Shown: piece by piece, positions 1 to 7,555 of the stretch
Layout of the letters: the number at the start of each line of letters is the position of its first letter
Position numbering within the stretch: position 1 is the stretch's first letter
From: a candidate division TA06 bacterium
GTDB lineage: Bacteria; Hydrothermota; DG-26; E44-bin18
Direction: 5' to 3'
Assembly (NCBI GenBank): GCA_004376575.1
Contig: SOJN01000070.1
Span: forward strand, 1 to 64,000
DNA length: 64,000 bases
Made by a program: the position numbers and the translations under genes
The notes under the pieces: model-generated
The model's database searches: none
Told to the model about the DNA's origin: nothing
What the model saw: only the letters and a program-made list of their open reading frames with translations

Positions 1-501
1 CCAATTTTACAATTTTGGGGTGGAATCCCCGGAATCCTGTGAAAAGCAGATTCTTCCCCCCTTTGCCTAATCGGCTTCGGGGGACTTCGCCCGACTCAGA
101 GGTATTCCCTTAGTCGGGCTTGCGTCTTGTACGGCTCTGAAGGACAGCTGGGCTCCTCCAGAATGACAGTAAGCGACAATGGGCGCGGAAATACCTCTCA
201 CACTTAGATTGCCGCGTCGCTAACGCTTTCCTTCGATACACTCCCTTCGACACTCTCAGGACAGGCTTCCTCCGTCGGCTTATGCCGACGAAGGATCAAA
301 AATGCCTCGTCCTTTCTATGGAAAGGCCGGGCCTTTTTGACTCGCAATGACATTTTTTCTTTTGTGGTGGGCATTTTGGCTTTGGGGACGGTCACACTTC
401 ACAACTTAGAACATAGATCGTAGAACTTAGATCGAAAAACATGTGAAATGGAGACCCGGAGATTATACCTGTCACCCGGCCCAATCGCATCTCCCTTTAT
501 G
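1..501. repeat. Intergenic repeat mosaic, left edge
   Basis: No gene is seen here. The stretch is built from repeat pieces that recur in the window. A GCAGATTCTTCC element (about 42-80) matches 40400-40440. An AGAATGACA/TAAGCGACAATGGG block (about 155-190) matches 2785-2820. A stem-loop block (about 270-345) has CGTCGGC/GCCGACG arms and ends in GGCCGGGCCTTTTTGACTC; it is the uninterrupted version of 40623-40733. A GGGGACGGT tag at 384-392 recurs near 2589, 2714 and 56021. Confidence 0.7.
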
Positions 502-1143
502 CTACTGAGAATATTCCAGCACGAAGTCCAGCAATCCGAGCGGGCCAGCGCCATAGATTTTGTAGCCACGTGCCACCCTCCCCGGTGTACCCTGTTTGGG
601 CACATAGACCTTCACAGGTACCCAGATCACCTGGCCGAGTAGTTCAAGGGACCAATCGGGAGGATCTTTGTGGCTGACAGAGAGAGCCGGAAGCTTTTCG
701 CTAAAGGGATTCTGAAAACTCGAAGGCAATAGTGTGTCTATAGACTTATTAGCCTTTTCCATCCTCGGAAATCCCAGGGCGACAAGAACATCGCGGACCG
801 TTTGGTGGCGTTCAACTGGATAAGCGCCCTCTGCCATCGTGGAGAAATCTTCAAGAGCAAGCTGTGTCCTATGCATGTTGGATCTGAGTTCTTTTTCTTT
901 GAAACTGTCCTCTGCCAGCTTCTGAAGCTCGTCAGCAAAGGCCCTGGCCAGCGCCCTGCCAGCCTCTTCAGCGTCCGCCTTCTTGAGGCTCTCCCTTGCT
1001 AGTTTTGCCAGCTCCTCTACGAACGCCCGTGCCATAATCCTGCCGGTTTCCGCAGCCTTTTCCTCTTCCGTCATCTCTTGCGTGCAACCACAGAACGCAA
1101 TCAGACAGGAGAACACCAGGACTGTAGTGGGAAACTGTCTCAT
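502..1143 (-). CDS. Lipoprotein with pseudopilin-like C-terminal region
   Basis: A 213-residue protein with a lipoprotein signal (hydrophobic stretch ending CGC around residues 17-20) and an AAGGAAGG ribosome binding site before the ATG. Residues about 25-85 are Glu/Lys/Ala-rich and contain two related helices (ARAFVEELAKLARESLKKA and ARAFADELQKLAEDSFKEK), an internal duplication. From about residue 90, 'NMHRTQLALEDFSTMAEGAYP' followed by 'NPFSEKLPAL' and a terminal 'GYKIYGAGPLGLL' resembles the globular part of type II secretion or type IV pseudopilins. The usual pilin N-terminal helix is replaced by a lipid anchor. The function is unknown, and the pilin similarity is judged by eye. Confidence 0.75.
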   Translation of the reverse strand: MRQFPTTVLVFSCLIAFCGCTQEMTEEEKAAETGRIMARAFVEELAKLARESLKKADAEEAGRALARAFADELQKLAEDSFKEKELRSNMHRTQLALEDFSTMAEGAYPVERHQTVRDVLVALGFPRMEKANKSIDTLLPSSFQNPFSEKLPALSVSHKDPPDWSLELLGQVIWVPVKVYVPKQGTPGRVARGYKIYGAGPLGLLDFVLEYSQ

Positions 1144-1295
1144 CGCGCCTTCCTTGTGTTAGTGGTTCGCGTCCCTTTTCACTCGCGATCCATAGTACTT
1201 TGTTCACCTTCCACAATCAAGCACCATCTGATTTCAGGGGGTGGGGAGCTCGTGGAAATGATGTTGTTTGGAGACGCCGTCCCGGGCACACACAA

Positions 1296-2447
1296 CTATC
1301 GTCCACCGAGGATATCAAGAAGTTCTTGAGCACAGTAGATTCGGCTGCGTTTGCGGCCGGATACTTCTTTGAGTATTCCCAGTTTGACAAGGCGCTCAAC
1401 CGATGCTTTGGCCGTGGGCCAGGTTATCTTCAGGTAGTCACTTACTCCTGGCAAACTGACGAACGGATTCAAAAACAGCATGTCTAATAACTGGAAGGCT
1501 GATCGAGAAACTGACTCTGTCTGAAGTTGCTGACGGTATTTCTTCTGCAGATTCAAAATCTTATGTCCAGTTTCTTCAGCAACTCTTGACTGCTCGGCAA
1601 CTCCGCGAATGAAATACCTTAGCCATCCGTCCCAGTTGCCATCTCGACTGACTTCGAATAGAAGGTCGTAATACTCATTTCTGTATCTTTCAAAGAAATC
1701 ACTGAGGTAAAAGATCGGGTACTCAAGATAACCCTTTTCACAAAGGTAAAGAGTAATCAAAAGCCGCCCCACCCTCCCATTACCGTCGAGAAATGGATGG
1801 ATTGCTTCAAATTGGTAGTGCATTAAAGCACACTTGATGAGAGGTACAATGGAATCATCACTGTGCAGAAACCCTTCCCACTGGGCGAGTGCTTCTGTCA
1901 TTTCTGAGACGGGCGGCGGTACAAATGTCGCATCAGCAAGAGAGCATCCGGGAGGTCCAATCCAGTTCTGAGTGGTCCGGAATTCGCCGGGCCTCATCTT
2001 CTCTCCCCTGACATTCTCCATCAGTTTCAGATGAATCTCCTTGACTAATCTCAAACTGAGCGGCAATTCCTTCAGTCTGGAAAGCCCATGATTCATTGCC
2101 CTCACATAGTTCAGGACTTCCAAAGTGTCTGCATGTTTTGGTTTCTCTTTAGAGGCTTCGTAATAGAAAATGTCGGAAAGTGAAGCTTGAGTACCTTCGA
2201 TTCTTGAGCTTTGGACTGCCTCCTTTCTCACGTAAGGAGCCACCAGCAAATTGGGATTTGGAACAAGTCTGCTTAAAGCCTTGAGTGCCCCGATCCCTCG
2301 GTCTGCCTCAGACAGGATTCCAATGAAATCTGCTGAGAACCTATCCAGACCCGATGGAGGTAAGGGATTAGGGACAAAGGCCCAGTGATCCTTCGAAGTC
2401 CTGATAAGCCGCCCTGTTGGACTCCTCTTGAGTCTTTCCACGTCCAT
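1296..2447 (-). CDS. Fic family protein (putative AMPylase) with C-terminal winged helix
   Basis: A 383-residue Fic protein, an enzyme family that usually transfers AMP to hydroxyl side chains. The complete catalytic motif HPFLDGNGRVGR lies at about residues 217-228. An N-terminal inhibitory helix motif of the S/T-x3-E-G type (SSRIEG, residues 80-85) makes it a class II, self-inhibited Fic protein. Residues about 310-383 resemble a winged helix, common in the Fic subgroup with a 'Fic_N' domain and compatible with DNA binding or autoregulation. No strong ribosome binding site precedes the ATG. The gene stands alone, and the upstream DNA carries two equally spaced inverted repeats that could be its operator. 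The target protein is unknown. Confidence 0.92.
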   Translation of the reverse strand: MDVERLKRSPTGRLIRTSKDHWAFVPNPLPPSGLDRFSADFIGILSEADRGIGALKALSRLVPNPNLLVAPYVRKEAVQSSRIEGTQASLSDIFYYEASKEKPKHADTLEVLNYVRAMNHGLSRLKELPLSLRLVKEIHLKLMENVRGEKMRPGEFRTTQNWIGPPGCSLADATFVPPPVSEMTEALAQWEGFLHSDDSIVPLIKCALMHYQFEAIHPFLDGNGRVGRLLITLYLCEKGYLEYPIFYLSDFFERYRNEYYDLLFEVSRDGNWDGWLRYFIRGVAEQSRVAEETGHKILNLQKKYRQQLQTESVSRSAFQLLDMLFLNPFVSLPGVSDYLKITWPTAKASVERLVKLGILKEVSGRKRSRIYCAQELLDILGGR

Positions 2448-2849
2448 TTGGCGACATTTTGCATTGTTATCAAAGGAATGTCAAGTATTTTTTGATAAGG
2501 GACGAACTTATGTAAGTTGCCTTAGATTAGATTCTTGCTTATCAAAATAAATCCCCATCTGTTTTGATAGCAGTGCGGGGAGTATGTTGGGGACGGTGCT
2601 TGACCCTCCGAATACTCGAAGGATTTTCAACTTGACATTTGACATTTTGTCCTCTTCTCAGATTGACAGCCCTTTCGATGTACTTGTGTTTTATGCGCTT
2701 ACGCGTTCAGCTCAGGGACGGTGCTTGACATTTGACAAAAGTAGCGTCAGAAGCAGATTCTTCGTCGGCCTGACGGCCTCCTCCAGAATGACAATAAGCG
2801 ACAATGGGTGTGGAAACCGCATTTCTAAATGCAAGTACGAGGTGGGGAC
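2448..2849. repeat. Intergenic region with operator-like repeats and mosaic repeats
   Basis: The left part (2467-2570) holds the inverted repeats described separately. The right part holds two copies of a GGGACGGTGCTTGAC tag (2589-2604 and 2714-2729), several TTGACA-like words, and a GCAGATTCTTCGTCGGC...AGAATGACAATAAGCGAC element (about 2751-2808) related to those at 150-190, 29821, 40283 and 61640. No convincing gene is seen. Confidence 0.65.
2467..2570. promoter_or_regulatory. Paired inverted repeats upstream of the Fic gene
   Basis: TTATCAAA (2467-2474) and TTTGATAA (2491-2498) form an inverted repeat with a 16-bp spacer. The same layout recurs 72 bp further on: TTATCAAA (2539-2546), 16 bp, TTTGATAG (2563-2570). 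A perfect palindrome AACTTA-TG-TAAGTT (2505-2518) lies between them. The first pair starts 20 bp upstream of the Fic start codon. Two identically spaced sites suggest a dimeric regulator, possibly the winged helix of the Fic protein itself; this is inference. Confidence 0.5.
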
Positions 2850-3863
2850 TTAGTACTCTGCAATTTGTACTTCGTACTTCGATAGACCGGTTGACCGAAG
2901 TATTCGCTTCGCGCTGTGATCGGTGAAGATTATGATCAGTCCTTCGACGTCAGGTAGCCTCTCGATCAGTTCCATTCCTTTTTCTGGGCCGAGGACAAAG
3001 ACTGCCGTGGCGATGGCATCTGCATCGCATGCCTCATCTGTTATGATGGTCACACTGCAGCAGCCTCTTGCCGGAAATCCAGTGGCAGGATCGAGTATGT
3101 GATGGTATCTCACTCCATCTTTTAGAAAATAGCGCTCATAGTCACCTGATGTCGCTATTGCTCTGTCCTCGACTTCAAACACGGTTACTAGAGAATCTAG
3201 CATCCTGGGATCTCTTAAGCCGATTCTCCAGAGACCACCGTCGGGCCTCCTACCGAAAACTCTTATATCCCCACCAGCGTCTATCAGTCCTCCGCTCGCG
3301 CCAAGGTTTTCCAAAACGGCAATGCCTCTATCCACAGCATATCCTTTTGCCACAGCCCCAAGGTCTATGGAGCCACCTTCAGTGGAAATTCTCACTGATG
3401 AGCCATCGACAGCTATGCTTCTATAATCTACAAAAGAAAGAGCAGAGGCAATTGACTGCCGGGATGGCACAGAGAGGCTTTCGCCTTCGAATCTGTGCCA
3501 GAGCCTGAAAATAGGGTCTATGGTTACATCAAGCGCACCATTCGAAAGTCGAGAGTACTTGACCGATTTCTGCACGATCTCCGCAACCTCGGATGGTACA
3601 GAAACGAATCTTCCAGTGTTGGAGTTGATTCTGTCAACTTCGCTTCCGCTCTGGTAGCCGCAGATGCTGTCTATCAGGTCCATCTCCTGGAAGGCTGCAT
3701 TCACACAGGTGAGGGCATCGCGTTTGCTGTCTGCATGTGCCTTCACCGTGACGGCTGTGCCCAGAAGAATGCGTGTCCTTTTTGTAATGGGAGTTGTTCT
3801 GGTGCAACCCGCAAGGGTGCAGAAGAGGCATAGGAAGTAGAAAAGCTTCAGGTAGATCCTCAT
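2850..3863 (-). CDS. apbE: FAD:protein FMN transferase, lipoprotein
   Basis: A 337-residue ApbE family protein. These enzymes attach FMN covalently to Thr/Ser of periplasmic flavoproteins such as NqrC or RnfG. The start is placed at 3863 because a lipoprotein signal with lipobox LAGC follows directly and the ATG overlaps the stop of the upstream gene (ATGA). Longer in-frame starts would place non-signal sequence in front. Typical ApbE features are the early 'LLGTAVTVKAHA', 'DVTIDPIFRLWHRF', 'SIDLGAVAKGYAVDRG', 'LIDAGGDIRVFG' and 'ATSGDYERYF' blocks and the HHILDPATGFPA metal/flavin region. No flavoprotein substrate is encoded nearby. Co-transcription with the prenyl synthase-like gene is likely. 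Confidence 0.93.
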   Translation of the reverse strand: MRIYLKLFYFLCLFCTLAGCTRTTPITKRTRILLGTAVTVKAHADSKRDALTCVNAAFQEMDLIDSICGYQSGSEVDRINSNTGRFVSVPSEVAEIVQKSVKYSRLSNGALDVTIDPIFRLWHRFEGESLSVPSRQSIASALSFVDYRSIAVDGSSVRISTEGGSIDLGAVAKGYAVDRGIAVLENLGASGGLIDAGGDIRVFGRRPDGGLWRIGLRDPRMLDSLVTVFEVEDRAIATSGDYERYFLKDGVRYHHILDPATGFPARGCCSVTIITDEACDADAIATAVFVLGPEKGMELIERLPDVEGLIIIFTDHSAKRILRSTGLSKYEVQIAEY

Positions 3864-4735
3864 CGGGCTATTCTTTGGCCAACCCAGAGACACAGGTCTT
3901 CCATCGGTTTTGATCTCAGGCCGGATGAGGAGAGCGCCGACAGCGCCTTCCTGCCAAACTCCACCACATCCTCCGTTGCTCTTTTGGGGCCATTGGCTGT
4001 CTCGCACCAACGCGTGAGCCTTTTCGCGTCCTTTTCTTTGGATATCGAGTTCGTTCCGCCATCATTCTCTTTCGCATATAGGACAGGTAGAGTCACCCTT
4101 CTTCTACTTGCTAGCTCTTCAAGTCTTAGTATTTCATCACCAATCTGATATGCCATTCCCAGACTGGTGCCGTACTCCCGCACATACTCAAGCGTTTTGT
4201 CGTCTAGATTCCCGGAGAGCCCACCCAGTTCTGCGCAGGCTTCGAACAATGAACCGTACTTATTGGCAATCATGTCTATGTGGTCTTTGGGTGAACCCCC
4301 AGGGGTCTCGCGGACGTATTGAATCTCCCCGCGAGCCATACTGCTCATCATCTTCGAGGCAACATCCCCCGCCCGTCCAGGGCCTGATGAGAGCAGGGTG
4401 AGGGCTGTAGAGAATATATGGTCTCCGTTGATTATCATCCAGTCCTGCGGCCATCCAGTAACGGTAACGCCGTCGATCACAGCATCATGGGTCCAGACTG
4501 CAAGATAAAAGAGTTGACAGCCAGCAGCCATGGATATCGCTGCCTCATCAACCCCTTCACCTGCAAGTGCGGTAAGCAGACAGACTGACGGCAGAATCGA
4601 GTCACGGCTAGCAGAGAGGGTAAGTCTTTTTGCCACGCGAGCGCTCAGAATGTCTGGGACCAGAGTCTCACGTACGGCACTGGCAACAATGGCCAGTTCT
4701 TCCTTTATGGATGTTTGAATGGCAGATATGTCCAA
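3860..4735 (-). CDS. Polyprenyl synthetase family protein with degenerate Asp motifs
   Basis: A 291-residue member of the all-alpha trans-prenyltransferase fold, a family that condenses isopentenyl diphosphate with allylic diphosphates. The fold landmarks are recognisable in order: 'THDAVIDG' where the first aspartate-rich motif should be, 'NGDHIFSTALTLL', 'NKYGSLFEACAELGG' for the K-T region, and 'GMAYQIGDEILRLEE' for the second motif. The first motif reads D-A-x-x-D rather than DDxxD, and the second is D-E-x-x-R without its last aspartate, so metal binding may be weakened or lost. It could be a divergent quinone side-chain synthase, a non-catalytic subunit, or a new activity. It overlaps apbE by 4 bp. 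Confidence 0.85.
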   Translation of the reverse strand: MDISAIQTSIKEELAIVASAVRETLVPDILSARVAKRLTLSASRDSILPSVCLLTALAGEGVDEAAISMAAGCQLFYLAVWTHDAVIDGVTVTGWPQDWMIINGDHIFSTALTLLSSGPGRAGDVASKMMSSMARGEIQYVRETPGGSPKDHIDMIANKYGSLFEACAELGGLSGNLDDKTLEYVREYGTSLGMAYQIGDEILRLEELASRRRVTLPVLYAKENDGGTNSISKEKDAKRLTRWCETANGPKRATEDVVEFGRKALSALSSSGLRSKPMEDLCLWVGQRIAR

Positions 4736-4816
4736 TCGGCCCTCCTATTGGATCTTGGCACACGGAGACGTGGCTTTATTCCAATGGGAATTCTCGAGGG
4801 TGACTGCAGAGATGCA

Positions 4817-5260
4817 TCACAATGGATGGGGGTGTTCGTCGGTCATGAAGACCATGCTCTGACCTTCATCGAGAACCAGGACGAACTTGCCTATAAGGTC
4901 TCTGCCCATCAGGCTTGGTATCTGTTTCTTGATCTCATCAGGGAGCCCCTTCTCACGGTTCACCAGCACTTCGTCAAGATTCTCAATATGTCCGCCGTCG
5001 CCGGAGGCAAACTGAAAAACGACGTCACGCAGCCTGAAGGTTTCGCTGAAGCCTCCCAGGCTAAGTAGTTCTTCTTCCAATCTCTCCAACCTCTCAAGAT
5101 TGAGCCCCAACTTGAGAGCATCTCTTTCACTGATTATCGTCTTAGGTGTTCCGGTGTCGATAAGAAATGATACTTTGCGCTTGATGCCCTCATTCTCAAG
5201 AGAGATCAAAGCATCCATGTAGGGAGACTTGTCTCTATGGAGGTATCCCCTTATCCTCAC
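4817..5260 (-). CDS. Retropepsin-like aspartyl protease
   Basis: A 147-residue protein with the clan AA (retropepsin-like) signature FLIDTGTPKTII, the catalytic DTG, near residue 33. A downstream 'IPSLMGRDLIGKFVLVLD' hydrophobic-hydrophobic-Gly block is the usual second half of such domains. The start is a GTG whose last bases overlap the upstream stop (GTGA), with AGGTGG five bases before it; this supports coupled translation and argues against longer starts. No signal peptide or membrane segment is seen, so it is probably cytoplasmic. Such small proteases are often found next to short DUF5678-like proteins, as here. The substrate is unknown. Confidence 0.8.
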   Translation of the reverse strand: MRIRGYLHRDKSPYMDALISLENEGIKRKVSFLIDTGTPKTIISERDALKLGLNLERLERLEEELLSLGGFSETFRLRDVVFQFASGDGGHIENLDEVLVNREKGLPDEIKKQIPSLMGRDLIGKFVLVLDEGQSMVFMTDEHPHPL

Positions 5261-5532
5261 CTGATCCACCTTACGTCTTTTAGACTGATGAACTCGGTGG
5301 TTACGAAGTCTTTCCTGTGTGGGAACTCCTTGTCCACGATTTCCATGAGTCTTTTCATGCTCTTGTGATGCGCAATAACCCTGCAATCGAGTACTGCTAC
5401 AAAACTGTTTGCATACTTATCCTTCAGACGGTCCCACTCCTTGACCACCCACTTTGAATCTTTCAGCGTCTTGGCAAGCATCTTGGTGTCAGAAGCTTTT
5501 GGTCTAAAGGAAGACCGAGGAACTTGTGCCAT
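5257..5532 (-). CDS. Small DUF5678-like protein upstream of the protease
   Basis: A 91-residue protein with a strong ribosome binding site (GAGGAGGTGA) before its ATG. The core 'YANSFVAVLDCRVIAHHKSM' followed by 'FPHRKDFVTTEFI' resembles the short DUF5678 family, whose members typically read as 'a protein keeps its own value and is carried ahead of an aspartyl protease gene'. No catalytic residues are recognisable. The 4-bp overlap with the protease gene suggests that the two proteins act together, for example as a partner or as substrate and protease. The family assignment is by pattern memory and is not firm. Confidence 0.7.
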   Translation of the reverse strand: MAQVPRSSFRPKASDTKMLAKTLKDSKWVVKEWDRLKDKYANSFVAVLDCRVIAHHKSMKRLMEIVDKEFPHRKDFVTTEFISLKDVRWIR

Positions 5533-5546
5533 CGGGGGTCACCTCC

Positions 5547-6143
5547 TCAAAAGTTGAAGCTCAATATTGCAGACTCATTTCTAGTTACCAGCCATCCTAC
5601 GCAGATGCCAACTCCAGCTCCTCCCAGCACGTCAGATGGGTAGTGCCTTCCCCGATACACTCTGGCGATACCTATGCCGGATGCAAGCACATATAGTGGA
5701 ATTCTCCAACTTTTGTATCTGGCTCCAACGACAGATGCCACAGCAAAAGCACCAGATACGTGTCCTGAAGGAAAGGAAGAGTTGAACCTGTTATCTGAAT
5801 CGCCGTCTGGCCTTGTCCTGTTCATTGCAAACTTCAGGCTGGCTGTGACAGCACTGGCCCCCAGCATTGAGACGAGTGCCAATTTGCCAGTTTCGTGAGC
5901 CCTTTGTTCCCCAAAGGCCAATAGAGTAGAGCAGAAAACTATGCCCACCTCGCCATCGCCCATATGGCTCACCCCGTTCATCAAACGGTTCATGAAGGGG
6001 GATTGCCAATCTTCGTGTATCGTCCTGTACAAACTTTCGTCGATTGAGTCTGCAGTAGCCGGCCTGACTGCAGATGTCAGACCGAAGCATATGATCAAAA
6101 GCAGATTCACCAATTGGAACGGTACAGCCATTTCGCGCAACAT
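5547..6143 (-). CDS. PAP2 superfamily phosphatase, secreted or membrane-bound
   Basis: A protein of about 198 residues with the three PAP2 phosphatase motifs: KFAMNRTRP, the PSGH box within 'SSFPSGHVSGAF', and 'SRVYRG'-type 'ARVYRGRHYPSDVLGG'. An N-terminal signal-like hydrophobic stretch ends near 'ATADS'. Hydrophobic segments around the motifs suggest a membrane-associated enzyme acting on lipid phosphates such as undecaprenyl diphosphate or phosphatidic acid in the periplasm. No start has a good ribosome binding site; ATG at 6143, ATG at 6131 and TTG at 6167 are all possible. The gene lies just downstream of an intergenic repeat cluster and could be transcribed with the two genes after it. 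Confidence 0.88.
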   Translation of the reverse strand: MLREMAVPFQLVNLLLIICFGLTSAVRPATADSIDESLYRTIHEDWQSPFMNRLMNGVSHMGDGEVGIVFCSTLLAFGEQRAHETGKLALVSMLGASAVTASLKFAMNRTRPDGDSDNRFNSSFPSGHVSGAFAVASVVGARYKSWRIPLYVLASGIGIARVYRGRHYPSDVLGGAGVGICVGWLVTRNESAILSFNF

Positions 6144-6167
6144 ATCACAAGGTCGGCCTAAAGTCAA

Positions 6168-6660
6168 GGCAATTGCCTAATCCCCAAGGCCGGGAATGAC
6201 GAAATTCCCCGTCTTCGCCAGCCTACATCTTCGTTGACTTCGGCTGGCTATGCTTTTGTCAGCCACGGCCGTCGTAGCCAGAGGCTGGGGATCGGGGAGG
6301 GAGGAGGCGTAGACGGCTTCGACGGGCTTCGCCCTTGACCCTTCCCCGAGCCTTCGAAATTAGGAAATTCCACTCATCCCGCCACGCAACCTTCGAAAAT
6401 AGAAGATCGAAAATCGAAATTCCTCCCTACCACGCGCCACACCTTCGAAATTACGAAACTCCCTTCACTGCCGCCCAACACCTTCGAAATTCCTCCCAAC
6501 CCGCCACGCAACCTTCGAAAATGGAAAGCGGAAAAGCAAAGTCCCCCGTGCCCGCCCGGCTCGTTTTACGAGCGGCCGTTTCACGGCCTCCTGGGCATTT
6601 CGCTCCGCTCTGCATAAACTCCGCCGAGGGGAGTGCATCGGGGGAGGATTTTGGTGCCGA
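6168..6660. repeat. Intergenic repeats including CCTTCGAAATT units
   Basis: No gene is supported. Between about 6335 and 6530 the phrase CCTTCGAAAT or CCTTCGAAAAT appears six times at irregular spacing, often preceded by CGCCACGCAA. This is an imperfect local repeat and is not a regular array. From 6545 to 6640 there is a GC-rich stretch with short palindromes (CTCGTTTTACGAG, GGCCGTTTCACGGCC). Confidence 0.6.
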
Positions 6661-6666
6661 TTGGTC

Positions 6667-6718
6667 TTGACAACTCTCTCCATATTGGTCATACTATGGT
6701 ATGACTGTAGTATGACCA
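6667..6718 (+). promoter_or_regulatory. Promoter and operator of the toxin-antitoxin pair
   Basis: TTGACA (6667-6672), 17 bp, CATACT (6690-6695) form a sigma-70-like promoter. An 11-bp inverted repeat TGGTCATACTA (6686-6696) and TAGTATGACCA (6708-6718) covers the -10 box and the antitoxin start codon. Transcription would begin about 10 bases before the ATG, with no room for a ribosome binding site, so the message is probably near-leaderless. Autorepression by the RHH antitoxin is the expected mode. Confidence 0.75.
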
Positions 6719-6984
6719 GAAAGGAATCAGTGGGAAAGTCGCAGAAAATAGCCATAACCATCCCGAAGAACCTATTCAAAGAGGCTGAGAAAGCCAGAAG
6801 AGAGATAGGGGAGAGCCGTAGCGCCTTCATCCAGAGAACGATCAGGCGATATCTCGAGACCCGCAGGGAAAAGGACGCGGTCCGCCACTATGTCGAGGGT
6901 TACCAGCGGTTTCCTGAAACAGAAGAGGAGATCGAAGCGGCAGAACAGGCCGCGACGGAAATCCTGACGGAGGAGCCCTGGTAA
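6712..6984 (+). CDS. Ribbon-helix-helix antitoxin
   Basis: A 90-residue protein whose N-terminal part 'KIAITIPKNLFKEAEKAR...SRSAFIQRTIRRYL' is a CopG/MetJ-type ribbon-helix-helix DNA-binding domain. The acidic C-terminal tail (E-rich after residue 65) is typical of the part of an antitoxin that wraps the toxin. The start at 6712 is chosen over a TTG at 6661 because the extra residues would be translated from promoter DNA. The stop overlaps the toxin start by one base (TAATG). It probably neutralises the MazF-like toxin and represses the pair through the inverted repeat that overlaps its own start codon. Confidence 0.9.
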   Translation: MTRKESVGKSQKIAITIPKNLFKEAEKARREIGESRSAFIQRTIRRYLETRREKDAVRHYVEGYQRFPETEEEIEAAEQAATEILTEEPW

Positions 6985-7307
6985 TGAGGCGCGGTGAGGT
7001 TTGGTGGACCGAACTACCTGCGCCGGCCAGGCGTCGTCCCGTGGTTTTGCTGTCACGTGACGAGGCCTACCAGGTTAGAGAGCTGGTGACAGTTGCACCT
7101 GTTACTACACGTATACGCAGTATTCCTTCGGAGGTGCAATTGGGAAAGGCGGAAGGGCTGCCAAAGAAGTGCGTGGTCAACCTCGATACGATAACTACAA
7201 TTCCGAAGCGGCTCCTGGCTGAGCGGATCTGTTTGCTGCCCGAAGGAGTAATCCAGAATATCGAAAACGCCATCCGCTTTTCCCTGGGAATGCGCAGAGC
7301 TGAGTGA
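6984..7307 (+). CDS. PemK/MazF-type mRNA interferase toxin
   Basis: A 107-residue protein beginning 'MRRGEVWWTELP' and continuing 'RRPVVLLSRDEAY', 'VTVAPVTTRIR', 'GLPKKCVVNLDTITTIPK', all conserved blocks of MazF/PemK endoribonucleases, which cleave mRNA at short motifs. Length and order match the family. Translation is coupled to the antitoxin through the TAATG overlap. A possible intrinsic terminator follows at 7358-7400. Nothing indicates inactivation. Confidence 0.92.
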   Translation: MRRGEVWWTELPAPARRRPVVLLSRDEAYQVRELVTVAPVTTRIRSIPSEVQLGKAEGLPKKCVVNLDTITTIPKRLLAERICLLPEGVIQNIENAIRFSLGMRRAE

Positions 7308-7357
7308 GCGCGAGCCATCCTGCCCCGCGGAACGCGGCACCGTGAGACGCCGCAGGC

Positions 7358-7400
7358 AGGCCTCACTCCGTCCAAGGACGGATTGGGCCTGTTTCGTTTT
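7358..7400 (+). terminator. Possible terminator after the toxin gene
   Basis: A hairpin with outer arms AGGCC/GGCCT and inner arms CCGTCC/GGACGG around a two-base loop, followed by GTTTCGTTTT. The U tract is imperfect. Confidence 0.45.
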
Positions 7401-7505
7401 CGATTTGTGATCTTCGGGTTTTGGAATCTTGTGCAATCTCGTGGTTCCAGTATTTTGGGATGAGACCTTGCACGTTGACCTTTGCAGCGTGAGGACACTT
7501 TTCAC

Positions 7506-7534
7506 TTGACCATTCGCATAGAGTGGGATAAAAT
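7506..7534 (+). promoter_or_regulatory. Promoter of the TPR operon
   Basis: TTGACC (7506-7511), 17 bp, TAAAAT (7529-7534), then GGGAG seven bases before the ATG at 7556. A good sigma-70-type promoter with a short 5' leader. Confidence 0.7.
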
Positions 7535-7555
7535 ATATACTTACGGGAGTGTCAA

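Noticed and set aside
3068-3508. Plus-strand open frame of 146 codons opposite apbE
   Set aside because: It lies on the antisense of a clearly coding apbE gene, has no ribosome binding site, and its sequence is low in recognisable features.
6335-6530. Repeated CCTTCGAAAT units as a CRISPR array
   Set aside because: Units are irregularly spaced, with variable lengths and no uniform repeat or spacer; no cas genes are present.
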